19,146 nucleotides of DNA from Symbiodinium natans. Its lineage: Eukaryota > Sar > Dinophyceae > Suessiales > Symbiodiniaceae. This document shows positions 8,654 to 17,444 of this stretch, one piece after another (positions within the stretch are counted from its first letter, which is position 1; every line of letters starts with the position of its first letter). The DNA lies in NCBI GenBank assembly GCA_905221605.1, contig CAJNDS010001428.1:1-19146 (forward strand). Direction: 5' to 3'. Both the position numbers and the translations under genes were made by a program. The notes beneath the pieces are model-generated. The model searched no databases and was not told the DNA's origin. It was given only the letters and a program-made list of their open reading frames with translations.

Positions 8654-10054
8654 ATGGCAAGCCTGCCAGCCGGGCCTGGGATGCTGGACGGCACAGTTCG
8701 CCTCTGGCTTCTCCGATTGCGACGATGCGAGAGGCCTGCCGTGATTCGCCTTTCTGTCTACTGTGTGGGGGTCCTCATCCCATTGATTGTCTGGGGGTTG
8801 GTGGTGAGCTCCCAAGAAGACGAGTTTGATATTCTGACGTTGGGCAAAGCGAGCAGGTGGATGGACGGAAAGGTCCCTCCCCTGCCGTATGGAAGTGATC
8901 TCCATGGAGACTCGGTGCTTCGCGCTTCTGTTCGCCGCGCTCTGGGTAGTGGCCCAGGTGGTGAGATCGAAACCTGGACCAAAATTGTTGGGGGCGGAGC
9001 GATCAACGTTCTTTACCGCGTGACACTCCGAAGTGGGCAGAGCGTGATCGTAAAGCTTGGGTCGCCATGGTGGCGTGGGTGCGGCAAAACTGTTGGTGAG
9101 GCGGAGGTTATGCGCTATGTGGCAAAGTACACGACGATTCCTGTGCCTCGGGTTCTGGCTGCCCTTCCGGCGGTTCACGGCAGATTCGACACTGCGGTCC
9201 ACCCCGAAACAAAGGCGCATGGCGGAGAAGGGCTGGGGAACCTCGAGCTGCCAGAGGTGATGGTGATGGCAGTTGCACCCGGCCAGAAGCTGAAGGATGT
9301 TCTTGCGCGACCACTGAGCGAGGTCGGCCGAGATGTACGGGAAAAGCTGATCACGCAGTGGGTTGGGGTCTTCAGGCAGTTGCGTGAGCTTCATTTCAAC
9401 ATGTACGGGAGCTTTGGCGCCGACATGCAGGTCGTGCCTTTGGCTACAAACGGTGGCTGCAGTATCCTTGGCCCAATGGCATCCTATGGCAAGTACGCAG
9501 CAGGAAAAGTGGCAATGTTCCTGCCTCTAATCGAGGGTGGCGCCTGCCGTGGCGATCGGTTCCAGAAGTACGTGCCACAGCTGAAATGTCTTGCTGATGA
9601 GATGGCTCGATACCCCGGGAACGCTGCACACGACGCCCTACGACCTGTGCTGCTGCACACAGACCTGTCGATCCGTAACATCCTCGTGGATCCGGATCCT
9701 GACAATCCACGCATCACGTCTGTGCTGGACTGGGAGTTTGCTGTTTCAGGGCCTGCTGAAGAGGAGTTCAGCTTTCCAGCAACACATGCAGGGCTGTCGA
9801 CCGACGACCGCAAGGTGTTTGACAGGGTCGCGCAAGCGCAGGGCGTGACGTTGCCTCGAGATGTGTTGTCGCGGGCAGATCACGTCAGTGCCTATTGGGC
9901 TATGATCGTCTTTTGCCACTCGCACGTGTGGCGTGACGATCGGCCGTCTGGTGACGTAACACACGAGGCGGAGGTGCGAGATGCGGAGAAGTTGCTGGAC
10001 AGCATTCTAGAAAGGGCCAATTGCTCAACACAAGACCACCAGTTGCTGCCATAA
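8654..10054 (+). CDS. APH/choline-kinase-fold phosphotransferase with a possible N-terminal membrane anchor
   Basis: This 466-residue protein reads ATG to TAA without interruption. The family (aminoglycoside phosphotransferase-like, PF01636 type) transfers ATP gamma-phosphate to small hydroxylated molecules. Visible landmarks are: a glycine-rich nucleotide loop (GGGAINVLYRV, 113-123); VIVKLG with candidate ATP-binding K134; acidic residues E149/E151 on the next helix; a catalytic loop HTDLSIRNILVD (H335, D337, N342); and a metal-binding LDWEF (D359, E361). Residues about 29-51 are strongly hydrophobic and could be a signal anchor, which is unusual for a normally soluble family. Eukaryotic members of this kind are common in fungi and protists, and their substrates are mostly unknown. 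I cannot tell antibiotic resistance from metabolic phosphorylation. No introns are needed. It is the first of three + strand genes; about 1.4 kb separates it from the next. Confidence 0.85.
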   Translation: MASLPAGPGMLDGTVRLWLLRLRRCERPAVIRLSVYCVGVLIPLIVWGLVVSSQEDEFDILTLGKASRWMDGKVPPLPYGSDLHGDSVLRASVRRALGSGPGGEIETWTKIVGGGAINVLYRVTLRSGQSVIVKLGSPWWRGCGKTVGEAEVMRYVAKYTTIPVPRVLAALPAVHGRFDTAVHPETKAHGGEGLGNLELPEVMVMAVAPGQKLKDVLARPLSEVGRDVREKLITQWVGVFRQLRELHFNMYGSFGADMQVVPLATNGGCSILGPMASYGKYAAGKVAMFLPLIEGGACRGDRFQKYVPQLKCLADEMARYPGNAAHDALRPVLLHTDLSIRNILVDPDPDNPRITSVLDWEFAVSGPAEEEFSFPATHAGLSTDDRKVFDRVAQAQGVTLPRDVLSRADHVSAYWAMIVFCHSHVWRDDRPSGDVTHEAEVRDAEKLLDSILERANCSTQDHQLLP

Positions 10055-10442
10055 CAAAGGAGCATACTCATGCCATATGGCACGACAGCTTAGCCGGAAG
10101 ACTCTTGCTGAGATCATTGCAAGACCCAACAAGGCTCATTGTGATTGTCACGGTTCTTTATGGAATACTTCATAAAGGAGTCAGAGTTGTCCAAGAAAGA
10201 CATGTTCCCGCTATGACCGAGTTAAGATGAACAGCTATACACTATCATGTTGAAATTGCAAGTTCACTCAACATAGGGTGGATGATATGACGGGAGGGAT
10301 CTGAGTACCATCTCGTATTTGTTTTTAGGCTCGCTCTTCCGGGACCTCGTCGTTGGCTGCTGTTGTCTCTTTCTGGGATTCCCGGCTGCGCTGGGGAGTT
10401 GGCTGTCTCAGAAGCATACGGGCTTGGTATTCTGGACAGATC

Positions 10443-10930
10443 TTAAGTGGAGTGAGGAGGGCGAAGGGGGAATGAGGCAAAGATGGGCTTCTTGAACGAG
10501 TAGGCCGAAACGTACAGATCTGTCTTAGACTTCACTTGATCCAAATACCCGAGTAGAGATTTCATGGCCAGGCGAAAGCACTCGCGTGAATATAATATGG
10601 ACTTTGATGCCATCTTTACTTGTCAAGACGTAAATTCCTAAGTCTGAACGCGAATCCATGATCCCTTGGAATGCCACCAAGATGTCCGAGCAACTCACAC
10701 TTTTAAGACCCTCTAGCTCTAGCCTAAAGCCCTCACAATTCTCGCCTGATGGCTGGTGCAGGAGGGACGGGAACCAAGGGAAGGGAGAAACGTCATCAAG
10801 GTTCGGACCTGCGTACACGAAACGAATGATCCGGCAGTTTTGCCGAGTGGCTTTGGGACATGCCTGCTGGCGAACGGATACTGGGCCGGGGCCACTGACT
10901 TGGCGACGCTGCTGAGTAGCGGCGCTAGTC
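10443..10930 (-). other. Possible broken coding sequence of unknown function
   Basis: On the minus strand one frame is open from the GA repeat leftwards to a stop at 10525 and reads plausibly (FRLELEGLKSVSCSD, SDLGIYVLTSKDGIKV). From about 10613 a second frame, shifted by one base, runs to a TAA at 10443-10445 and also reads plausibly (LLGYLDQVKSKTDLYVSAYS). One indel near 10590-10600 would join them. I recognise no family. The total length is near what chance alone could give in this composition, so it is listed only as a candidate pseudogene or exon pair. Confidence 0.2.
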
Positions 10931-10951
10931 GAAACACCAGGGTCCTTCTCT

Positions 10952-10955
<4 letters not shown>

Positions 10956-10991
<36 letters not shown>

Positions 10992-10997
10992 GAGAGG
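10956..10997. repeat. GA microsatellite
   Basis: About 20 GA dinucleotides with one CAG interruption. It creates Ser-Leu or Arg-Glu tracts in overlapping open frames, which should not be taken as protein. Confidence 0.95.
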
Positions 10998-11424
10998 AGC
11001 TCAACAGGGTCTTTCGCGAACATGCTCAGTGACCAGCCACCTGCAAGGGAAGAACATGTCCTGCAGCACCAGCCGGGGCGCACGCCAATGGTTTCACAGG
11101 GGTGCGGGATGCAGCAGAAAGCCTCATAATTTTCCGCAAGACGACCTTCTGGGCCCCCCTCCGCAATGAAGCCCAACACAAAACGGAATCCTTCCTCAAA
11201 CTCGTAGTCCTAAACCTGAACCACAAAGCGCGACCACACTGCGCCCTCAACCTTCCCGTGGGATGTTGCAGAATGTTGGGCTACCTTGCACGGTTGGGTA
11301 TCTCTTGGTTGATGGTTGAGCAGTGCTTCGTGACTTCCGTGGCTGAGCACGGCCCAAGAGCATCGTTTCCGGGGCGCAGGGGCACCCTGGGGCTCCTTGG
11401 GGGCCCTTGAAGGCCTTGACTCAG

Positions 11425-12252
11425 ATGGTGGCTCTGTGGTCTGCAGCTTTGGTGGCGGGGCTGGCCGCAGTAGCTGCGCTTATGCAAGCTCAGTACACGC
11501 ATCTGAAGGAGATGGGAGGCTTCATGCGGATTGCAGGCATCTTGGCCTTTGCTGCGTGTGTGGCGGAGAATTCTTGCATCTCGTGGTACAAGTACTACCA
11601 TTACTCCGACGAGTGGGGCATCTTTCTTGGCCACGTGCCACTTCACGTGGTGCTGATATGGCCACTCTTCATCCTGGGTGAGCACCGCTACTTGCGAAGC
11701 CTTTGCAACGATCTGAGGCTTCGCGCCCTGCTCTGTTTTGTGGACGTGGCCCTCTTGGCGAATCTGGTGGAGATCTACTGTGTGGCTGCGAAGCTGTGGT
11801 TCTGGAAGGAGAGCAACTGCTTGGGCGTACCGTGGATCGGAGTGCTCGGTTGGGCCCTCTTTGCTACGCCCGCTGTGCTACTGCTGTCCATCGAAGAAGC
11901 AAGGCCCAACACCAAAGTCACTCTTGGCATCACACTTGGCCTCACGCTGGTACTGTGCCTGGCGACGCTGCATGGGGGTCTGGTGCTGGTGTGGCAGCTG
12001 GGCCTTCTTTTCAACCTTCGGCTGGGCTCCGTGAGGCCACAAACAGAGGCATTGGCCATCAGTTTGATCCAGCTGCTTTACCACCTGGCCACACGGCGCC
12101 TGCCGCGCCCCCAGCTCCGACAGGAGCTGCCCAGACTCCTGGCATGTGGCATCTTGGCCGCTCTGCTGCTCAAGGGTCGACCCCTCCCGATCTGGGAGCT
12201 GCTGCTCGTCTCGGGTGCTTCTATGCTGAGGATCCTTGCCTTCCAGCTGTGA
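11425..12252 (+). CDS. Polytopic membrane protein, possibly carotenoid-biosynthesis (DUF422/CruF)-like
   Basis: The protein has 275 residues from the first in-frame ATG; the frame upstream contains only a TTG at 11407 and a stop at 11344-11346. Six or more hydrophobic segments are visible, near 5-22, 34-50, 66-86, 101-122, 133-155 and 163-190, with another near the C-terminus. Two stretches recall carotenoid-hydratase/DUF422 membrane proteins: a glutamate followed by an aromatic segment and VPLHVVLIWP (E48 to about 80), and an acidic residue followed by LWFWKESNCLGVPWIGVLGW (116-143). In that family these surround the active site of enzymes acting on carotenoid ends. The resemblance is by pattern only and the N-terminus is short, so the substrate is unknown. 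Uninterrupted, it shares orientation with both flanking genes. It could equally be an unnamed protist membrane family. Confidence 0.6.
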   Translation: MVALWSAALVAGLAAVAALMQAQYTHLKEMGGFMRIAGILAFAACVAENSCISWYKYYHYSDEWGIFLGHVPLHVVLIWPLFILGEHRYLRSLCNDLRLRALLCFVDVALLANLVEIYCVAAKLWFWKESNCLGVPWIGVLGWALFATPAVLLLSIEEARPNTKVTLGITLGLTLVLCLATLHGGLVLVWQLGLLFNLRLGSVRPQTEALAISLIQLLYHLATRRLPRPQLRQELPRLLACGILAALLLKGRPLPIWELLLVSGASMLRILAFQL

Positions 12253-13159
12253 GCGTCGTCCAAGAGCCCGGTGATGTAGGGAGCGGAGCTGGCAGGGCAA
12301 TCCGATGTAGTTGAAAGTCGGGGAGGGGCGTTGAGGCCACAGCTCCTTGGCAGGACACACGATCGGTTCAAAGATGCTTGGCTGTTGCGTCTAGTTCGCT
12401 GCCTCTCACAAGCCCTGTGTTTGCTCTTCTGTCACTGTGCTTTTGCATCAACGACAGCCTGTTTCTCCGTTGTTGCGATATGATGCAAACGCGCAGAAGG
12501 TGTGCATGAGGTTCATGATGTGTTTCGGCTGGTGTGTCGTACAAAAGCTTCTATGCTCGGCATCGCGGATGCACTGCACTGAGACGTATATAGCATCTAT
12601 AACAGAGGAAGTTGCGAATACAAATAAGTCATGATAGCATGCGCACCATGTGCTGTAATTGACGAGAGTTTGCATGTAACAACACTGACTGACATAACTG
12701 CCGTAGAGGAAGCATTGATGTGCAACACTGAGTCGCATACAGCGTCTATATACGATATCATAGACATGAAGACTGGAGTGTTCCAAGACGAGCGGCGTGC
12801 CGATTTTACTGTAAGAGACGATGCGATATTTGAGCACGATATCCGCCAAGCACCCTGCTTCGGCCGCGCTGCCCTGTGCGCGACCTTTCCTAACGAGACG
12901 TATGTCGCAGTAGCGCCTCGTATAGTCTGTATGTGCGAACCTGTGGATGCGCAGCCTTGGGTCAGACATAGCATCTGCATGGGAAATCATGGGTGACGGC
13001 CTATTTCGCGCCTGCCGTCTGCGCGACCCGTTGCAGGCGCATGGAGCAGCAAGGACTGGGGATGGGCACAGCTGAGTCGTGTGGGCCTGCTGCGCATGCA
13101 TGAAGGACTTGAACCCTGTACTGACATCAAGTGGGATCGACTCCGATGACTACAGGTAG

Positions 13160-13232
13160 CTTAGGTCTTAGGGCTTGGGGCTTAGGGTTTAGGCTTTAGG
13201 GTTCAGGGTTTACGGTTAGGGTTTAGGGTTTA
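13160..13232 (+). repeat. Interstitial telomere-type array, degenerate
   Basis: About nine TTTAGGG-like units, several altered (CTTAGGG, CTTGGGG, TTCAGGG, TTACGG). The least altered units are on the right side. Confidence 0.85.
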
Positions 13233-13524
13233 AGTATCAGTGCACTCGAGCCTCCTTGCGCCCTCAAGCCGTGAGCCACGAACTTTAGGCTGGCCGCCTG
13301 TCGTTTGCCCAAACTGGGGCATGTTTTGTTTGGGGGGGGGAGAGTGCCTATCACAAAGACGCCAGCTTTTTGGGGAAAAATTCAGGAGGACCCTTATGTG
13401 GGGAAATGCGCCCACGATCCTTTGACCTGAGGGCTTGGGTTTTTCAACTTGGGGCGGCCCCCTGGGCTCGCAACTTCCCGATGCGTTGCAAGGAGGCCAT
13501 GCTTAGAGGGAACACTTGCTGCTA

Positions 13525-13560
13525 TTTTAGGGTTAGGGTTTAGGGTGGTTTACGGTTTAG
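13525..13560 (+). repeat. Interstitial telomere-type array
   Basis: TTTTAGGGTTAGGGTTTAGGG followed, after a TGG, by TTTACGGTTTAG; about five units. Confidence 0.85.
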
Positions 13561-14165
13561 ATCGATAATCCATAGCGATTTTGGCACCAGGTCTCCAGCA
13601 TAACGATTCTTAGATTCTGGGCCCGGAACAAGTGGAGGCGTTCGGGAAGCAGTTGGAAGTGACACGCTGGAAGAAGGTAGTCCAGCAAGCACCTGAGTCG
13701 TCGAAAGATTGCAGATTCTACTGACAAGGGCCGTTACTTCCAATCCAGTCCTACACAAAGGTCATGAGGATTCTTCGCCTCGCAAGGAGTCAGGGCTCAA
13801 ATAGAACCGACTCGATCTTCAACTGCATACGGGCAGTTCGAGCTAGGGCGGGCTTGGGGCATCACAACTCGCTGAATGGCAAACGTTTCTCCTGTGTGTT
13901 CCGGGCTTCTGCGAAAGGCTGAGGATTTTTGCTTGTAAGCCCAATTGCAGGGTTTAGGTCTCGGGAAGCCCAAAATCGCCCGGAAGGATGCCCTACTCCA
14001 CCACCGACACCAATGCTCCGCTGCCGCCAGAAGGACGCCAAGGGAAACAGCTTCTTTAGATGGGCTCTTGTACCACGAAGCCTAGTGACTCATTGTCACT
14101 GAGTGTGAGTAGCCACGGTTCGTCAGCCGAGATTCAGGGACCTTAGACCCAAATTGATTGAATGG

Positions 14166-14188
14166 CTGCCAGCCCTTTTGGCTTCGGG
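14166..14188 (+). other. Possible spliced-leader relic upstream of the TIR-like gene
   Basis: AGCCCTTTTGGCT matches the core of the dinoflagellate spliced leader (AGCCATTTTGGCT) at 12 of 13 positions, about 80 bases before the ATG. The final CAAG of the leader is not preserved (TCGGG instead). If real, the gene is a re-integrated cDNA, which fits its lack of introns. Confidence 0.3.
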
Positions 14189-14268
14189 ACAGGAGCGGCT
14201 CTTAACTCGATTTGAAACCCTGCCTCTTCTTGCCAACAGCAAGGTTGGATCAGGGTTGCCCTTGCCCC

Positions 14269-15987
14269 ATGTTGAAACCACAGGCCTCCCGCTCGACGTC
14301 TAAGACGTCAAGTCATTTGAAGACTGAACTGGAGCCTGAACTCCTTCGCGCAGTGCCACTTCACCGTGCGCTGGCTGGCTGGGGCAGGCACTGGGAGACC
14401 CCAGACAGTGGCATGTTCAATGTGGACCCAAAGAACTACAAGCTTAGCCAACCAAGCGAATCCTTGGATGTATTCCTCAGCCACGACTGGGCCTCGAGTG
14501 GAAAGCAAAAGTTCTTGGCACTGCTCATCGTTTACAACTCCCGTGCTGCTTTTCTGGCATGCCTTGTTGTCAGCGTCCTTGTGGGAGTGCTGCGTGGCTA
14601 CAGCGTGCTGCCGGATGAGGGCTGGACCGTGGTACTTGGTCACGGAGCTTATGTGTTGTTTCTGGTTTTCTGGCAGCGCTTGCGGGCTTTCGTCTATCGG
14701 CCCGTGATGGCATTCCTAGACAAACTCTGCGTGGCTCAACATGATGAGGAATTGAAGCAGAAAGGCATCAAGGGTATCGCCGCCTTTCTTCTGAGCTCTC
14801 GGCAGCTCATGGTTCTTTTGACGCCACGGTACTTCACGCGTCTTTGGTGTGTGCTAGAAATTGCTACGTTCATGAAAGATCCGGGGCGGCAGAGGAGCAT
14901 CCACTTCATGCCCTTGAAGACAGCTGCTCTGTTGCTTATGACCTCCGGATGTTGGTTTGTTTTGGCCATCGGCTGGAACCTATTTTTGTCCGGAGTTGCC
15001 AGACCCGCTGGCCTGGAGCCTTTGGAATCTGGAGAGGTTTGGAGCCGTGCACTGATTTTGACGGGACTGATGGTGCTGCTCACAGGTGCTGTGCTGCCCT
15101 TTGCGCTCTACTTGGGCATGGCTCTCGTTGCGGATTTGGAAAGAATCCCCCGTCAATTGGCAAACTTCCGCGTGGAGGACGCGGACTGTTTCTGCTGCTC
15201 GAACAACCACCGGCACCCGCACGACGGATCGAGGCTGCCGTGCGACCGGCAGCTGGTGCACAACACCTTGAAGCAATGGTACAATGATGTCGAAAGCACG
15301 GCTGACCATTTGGAAACATTCAGCAGGCTGGTCCGTGAGGAGTTGGCTCCCAATATCGCCTTGCTCGTTGGAGGCATCACATTGCCCCTCTACTATGCCG
15401 TACTCACCGTCGGTGCGAGCAATCTGCCTTACCTCGCAGATCACATCGCGCTGTGGATAGCCACTGTGCGAGCAGGCGTCTCCGGCTATGCTCTTCTTGT
15501 CTGGACTTTGCGGAGGGTCGTTGACTGGGGGACAGTGCCCTTGGCCAGCATGTTGTCTGTGTGGATCTCTCCTCCTGTGTGGAAAGCAGGCCTCCGGCTG
15601 CGAAACCGCTGGTGTGCCGTTGCGGTGGCGCAATCCGTCGTTGTTTTTGTAGTTGCCATGGTGTGGGCACCTCTGCAAACCGTCCTCGGCCTCACCCAAG
15701 ACGATGACTTGCTTCCTGTGGCAGTGTTCCTCTTCTGGCTTGCGTTGATCCTGGCACTCCATTCCCCAAAATGTGGGAAGAAAGTGTTGGCATGGGCTTT
15801 GGGTGACAAGCCCTGCGACCCCATGCAAAAAGCGCCGATAGCAGCCAAGGATGACTCTGCTGTGGAGACCACCCTGGAGGCAAAGACAGCGAATGCCGAA
15901 GAAGACATGGGTCAAACAGCGGCCACGCAAGAAAAGCTGGCAAAAGCCGATGAAAGCATGCTTTCGGAAGAGATCTTCTCCACGTGA
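14269..15987 (+). CDS. Polytopic membrane protein with a TIR-like domain interrupted by a transmembrane hairpin
   Basis: The protein has 572 residues from the first ATG; the frame is open from a TTG at 14212. Residues 65-74 (SLDVFLSHDW) match the first strand and loop of a TIR domain. Two hydrophobic segments (about 92-108 and 118-138) intervene, then 147-201 resumes TIR-like sequence: FLDKLC, KGIKGIAAFLLSSRQLMVLL, TPRYFTRLWCVLEIATF. W193-x3-E197 is the context in which TIR NADases such as SARM1 place their catalytic glutamate. Further hydrophobic segments lie near 217-242, 260-288, 362-383, 392-412, 448-470 and 480-498. A Cys/His-rich loop (306-326, DCFCCSNNHRHPHDG then PC) could bind metal. 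The tail (505-572) is soluble, rich in Lys, Ala and Glu. Similar proteins seem common in dinoflagellates but, as far as I know, are unnamed. Enzymatic activity is inference. Confidence 0.8.
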   Translation: MLKPQASRSTSKTSSHLKTELEPELLRAVPLHRALAGWGRHWETPDSGMFNVDPKNYKLSQPSESLDVFLSHDWASSGKQKFLALLIVYNSRAAFLACLVVSVLVGVLRGYSVLPDEGWTVVLGHGAYVLFLVFWQRLRAFVYRPVMAFLDKLCVAQHDEELKQKGIKGIAAFLLSSRQLMVLLTPRYFTRLWCVLEIATFMKDPGRQRSIHFMPLKTAALLLMTSGCWFVLAIGWNLFLSGVARPAGLEPLESGEVWSRALILTGLMVLLTGAVLPFALYLGMALVADLERIPRQLANFRVEDADCFCCSNNHRHPHDGSRLPCDRQLVHNTLKQWYNDVESTADHLETFSRLVREELAPNIALLVGGITLPLYYAVLTVGASNLPYLADHIALWIATVRAGVSGYALLVWTLRRVVDWGTVPLASMLSVWISPPVWKAGLRLRNRWCAVAVAQSVVVFVVAMVWAPLQTVLGLTQDDDLLPVAVFLFWLALILALHSPKCGKKVLAWALGDKPCDPMQKAPIAAKDDSAVETTLEAKTANAEEDMGQTAATQEKLAKADESMLSEEIFST

Positions 15988-16583
15988 TCCTGCATTGTGG
16001 GAACGCAGCATGGGGATTGCAGTCCCGTGGGCGAGGTGCGCCAAAGGCGCGCTTTGCGGCATGCTCTGCCTGATGTGCTGCAATAGGCTGATGCAGCAAT
16101 TGTCCCAGTCCTGCGTTTGCTCAGTTCTGTGTCAATCTTCCCTCCTTTGCAATAAGTATATACTTAGCAACCCCTGAAGCCACAAATGTCGCTTGCGTTG
16201 TTGCTATGAGACCAAGGGGCTCTTGAGAAGCTGAGTTGCATGCCTGCGGCGGCAGTGCATTTTCCGGCTGGCAATGTTACATCTTTGTTTTTCCTGTCGG
16301 CCTCAGACGATTCTGACAGTTTTGCTCTCCAGAACCGGCAGACTTTCGGACCTGGAAAAGAACCGGCAGCACACCTCAACAAGCACAAATCGTTCTGCAA
16401 TGTTCTGCATATGCCAGAGGAGCAAGACACCGCAAACCGCCTTATCTTCAAAGACTTGGTTCTAGATCACGGATGCCAAGCAAATCCCCTCCAGGATGCC
16501 AAACAGGCCTTGTGGACGTGGGCTGCCATTGGCCTAGGCCACTTGGATCAGTGCCGTAAAACCTAAGAGCTGAGGGATGATAA

Positions 16584-16629
16584 AGGTTAGGGTTTACGGT
16601 TTAGGGTTTAGGGTTTAGGGGTTAAGGGT
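16584..16629 (+). repeat. Interstitial telomere-type array
   Basis: About six TTTAGGG-like units, the last ones near-perfect, ending GGGGTTAAGGG. Confidence 0.9.
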
Positions 16630-16895
16630 GCTTGCTGAAGGGTCTCGGTTCTGTTGTTTCCATGTGACATGTTACATGCGTATAACAGGCAAGTACAGCC
16701 GTCATTGACATTGTGGTGTCTGCTGCTACTAGTAGCACGACTATATCGCATCTACATGCTTGTACTATAAAAAGGCAATAGTATGTGTATATACACACAT
16801 GCACACAACCCCACCCCCTGATGTACCCACATTTCTTGCGTTGTTGCATGGATGGGACTCTATCTGGGAATTATCTTCTGCCCCTGGACTCATGT

Positions 16896-17009
16896 GGGAG
16901 TTGTTCTATTGTATGGCCCTGTTCTTTGGCTTCCTTCTTTTGTAAGGAATATACTATAGCCAGAAAGTCAGGAGCCAGAAAGTCAGGAGAGTAAAGTAGA
17001 ACAACTCCC
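16896..17009. repeat. Small element bounded by 13-bp inverted repeats
   Basis: GGGAGTTGTTCTA (16896-16908) is the exact reverse complement of TAGAACAACTCCC (16997-17009). The 114-base span resembles a very small MITE or introner-like element. No clear target-site duplication is visible. Confidence 0.4.
16959..16988 (+). repeat. Perfect 15-bp tandem duplication
   Basis: GCCAGAAAGTCAGGA occurs twice with no gap, inside the inverted-repeat span. The perfect identity suggests a recent event. Confidence 0.95.
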
Positions 17010-17219
17010 CATTTGTTGTTTCTGGTCCTGGATGTTGAAGGTACGATGTTTAAGTCCAGGCCATGTCCCAGCAGGTCTTGTAAGTGTAGTACACCAGGCA
17101 TATCAGTGACATAGCAACATCGTTTGTAGAACACAGTCTTGCAAAAAAGCACGGTGTAAAGTCCAGGATGCTCGGGGCGGGTTAAGGCTGTGGCGGCTGT
17201 GGATATGGCTTGATTCTTC

Positions 17220-17444
17220 ATGGCTGAAGAGCCGAAGGGTGGAGGAAGTTTTTGTAAGGACTTTGTGGTGGGGACCCCTAAACCCCAAGCCCGGAAAGCT
17301 GCGGATCGACTTGAGCAAGTGCAAGGGTCCGAAGATCAGAAGATGGGTGACGGAATAAATTTTCGATTCATATCATTGGATAGAATATTATCTGATGATT
17401 TTGAGAATATGAATCTCTTTTCATTGGTTCTTTTGGATGAATGA
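17220..17444 (+). other. Short open frame crossing into an AT-rich island, doubtful gene
   Basis: This is a 74-codon ATG-initiated frame. The first 45 residues are hydrophilic and plausible (FCKDFVVGTPKPQARKAADR). The last 30 are encoded by the AT-rich island starting near 17351, so any original protein would be interrupted there. No family is recognised. Confidence 0.15.

Larger units (their letters stand above)
10055..11424. other. Intergenic region with a weak minus-strand coding candidate and a GA microsatellite
   Basis: There is no confident gene. It contains a moderately long minus-strand open frame (see the separate entry at 10443-10930), a GA repeat, and unremarkable sequence on both sides. 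I see no promoter or terminator that I could defend; dinoflagellates lack easily recognised ones. Confidence 0.4.
12253..14165. other. Intergenic region with two telomere-type arrays, no confident gene
   Basis: Between 12448 and 13101 both strands are unusually open: 217 codons on minus starting at an ATG at 13101, and 121 codons on + from 12631 to 12996. Neither resembles a known family. The minus product is cysteine- and tyrosine-rich in a way that suggests chance. Minus-strand open islands at about 13562-13758 and 13865-14092 would need stops or frameshifts removed to join. Telomere-type arrays at 13160-13232 and 13525-13560 are listed separately. Confidence 0.4.
15988..17219. other. Intergenic region without a confident gene
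   Basis: It holds a 14-bp palindrome TAAGTATATACTTA at 16153-16166, an unconvincing 108-codon + frame (16240-16566), a telomere-type array, a 15-bp tandem duplication and a 13-bp inverted-repeat pair, each listed separately where useful. A TATAAAAAGGC sequence near 16765 has no gene placed to use it. Confidence 0.4.

Noticed and set aside
11337-11358. CCGTGGC followed by GGCCCAAG upstream of the 11425 gene, as a third spliced-leader relic
   Set aside because: The central ATTTT of the leader is completely absent and the sequence is largely a CCGTG/CACGG hairpin; the match is too weak.
12448-13101. 217-codon minus-strand and 121-codon plus-strand open frames
   Set aside because: Both strands are open over the same stretch, no family motif is present, and the minus product is unusually Cys/Tyr-rich. 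Chance openness is more likely.
13865-14092. Minus-strand 75-codon open stretch with plausible residues
   Set aside because: It has no ATG and no family motif, and its length is well within chance for this composition; joining it to neighbours needs several corrections.
16240-16566. 108-codon + frame downstream of the TIR-like gene
   Set aside because: It has no recognisable domain, a composition like the flanking non-coding DNA and an overlapping minus frame of similar length.
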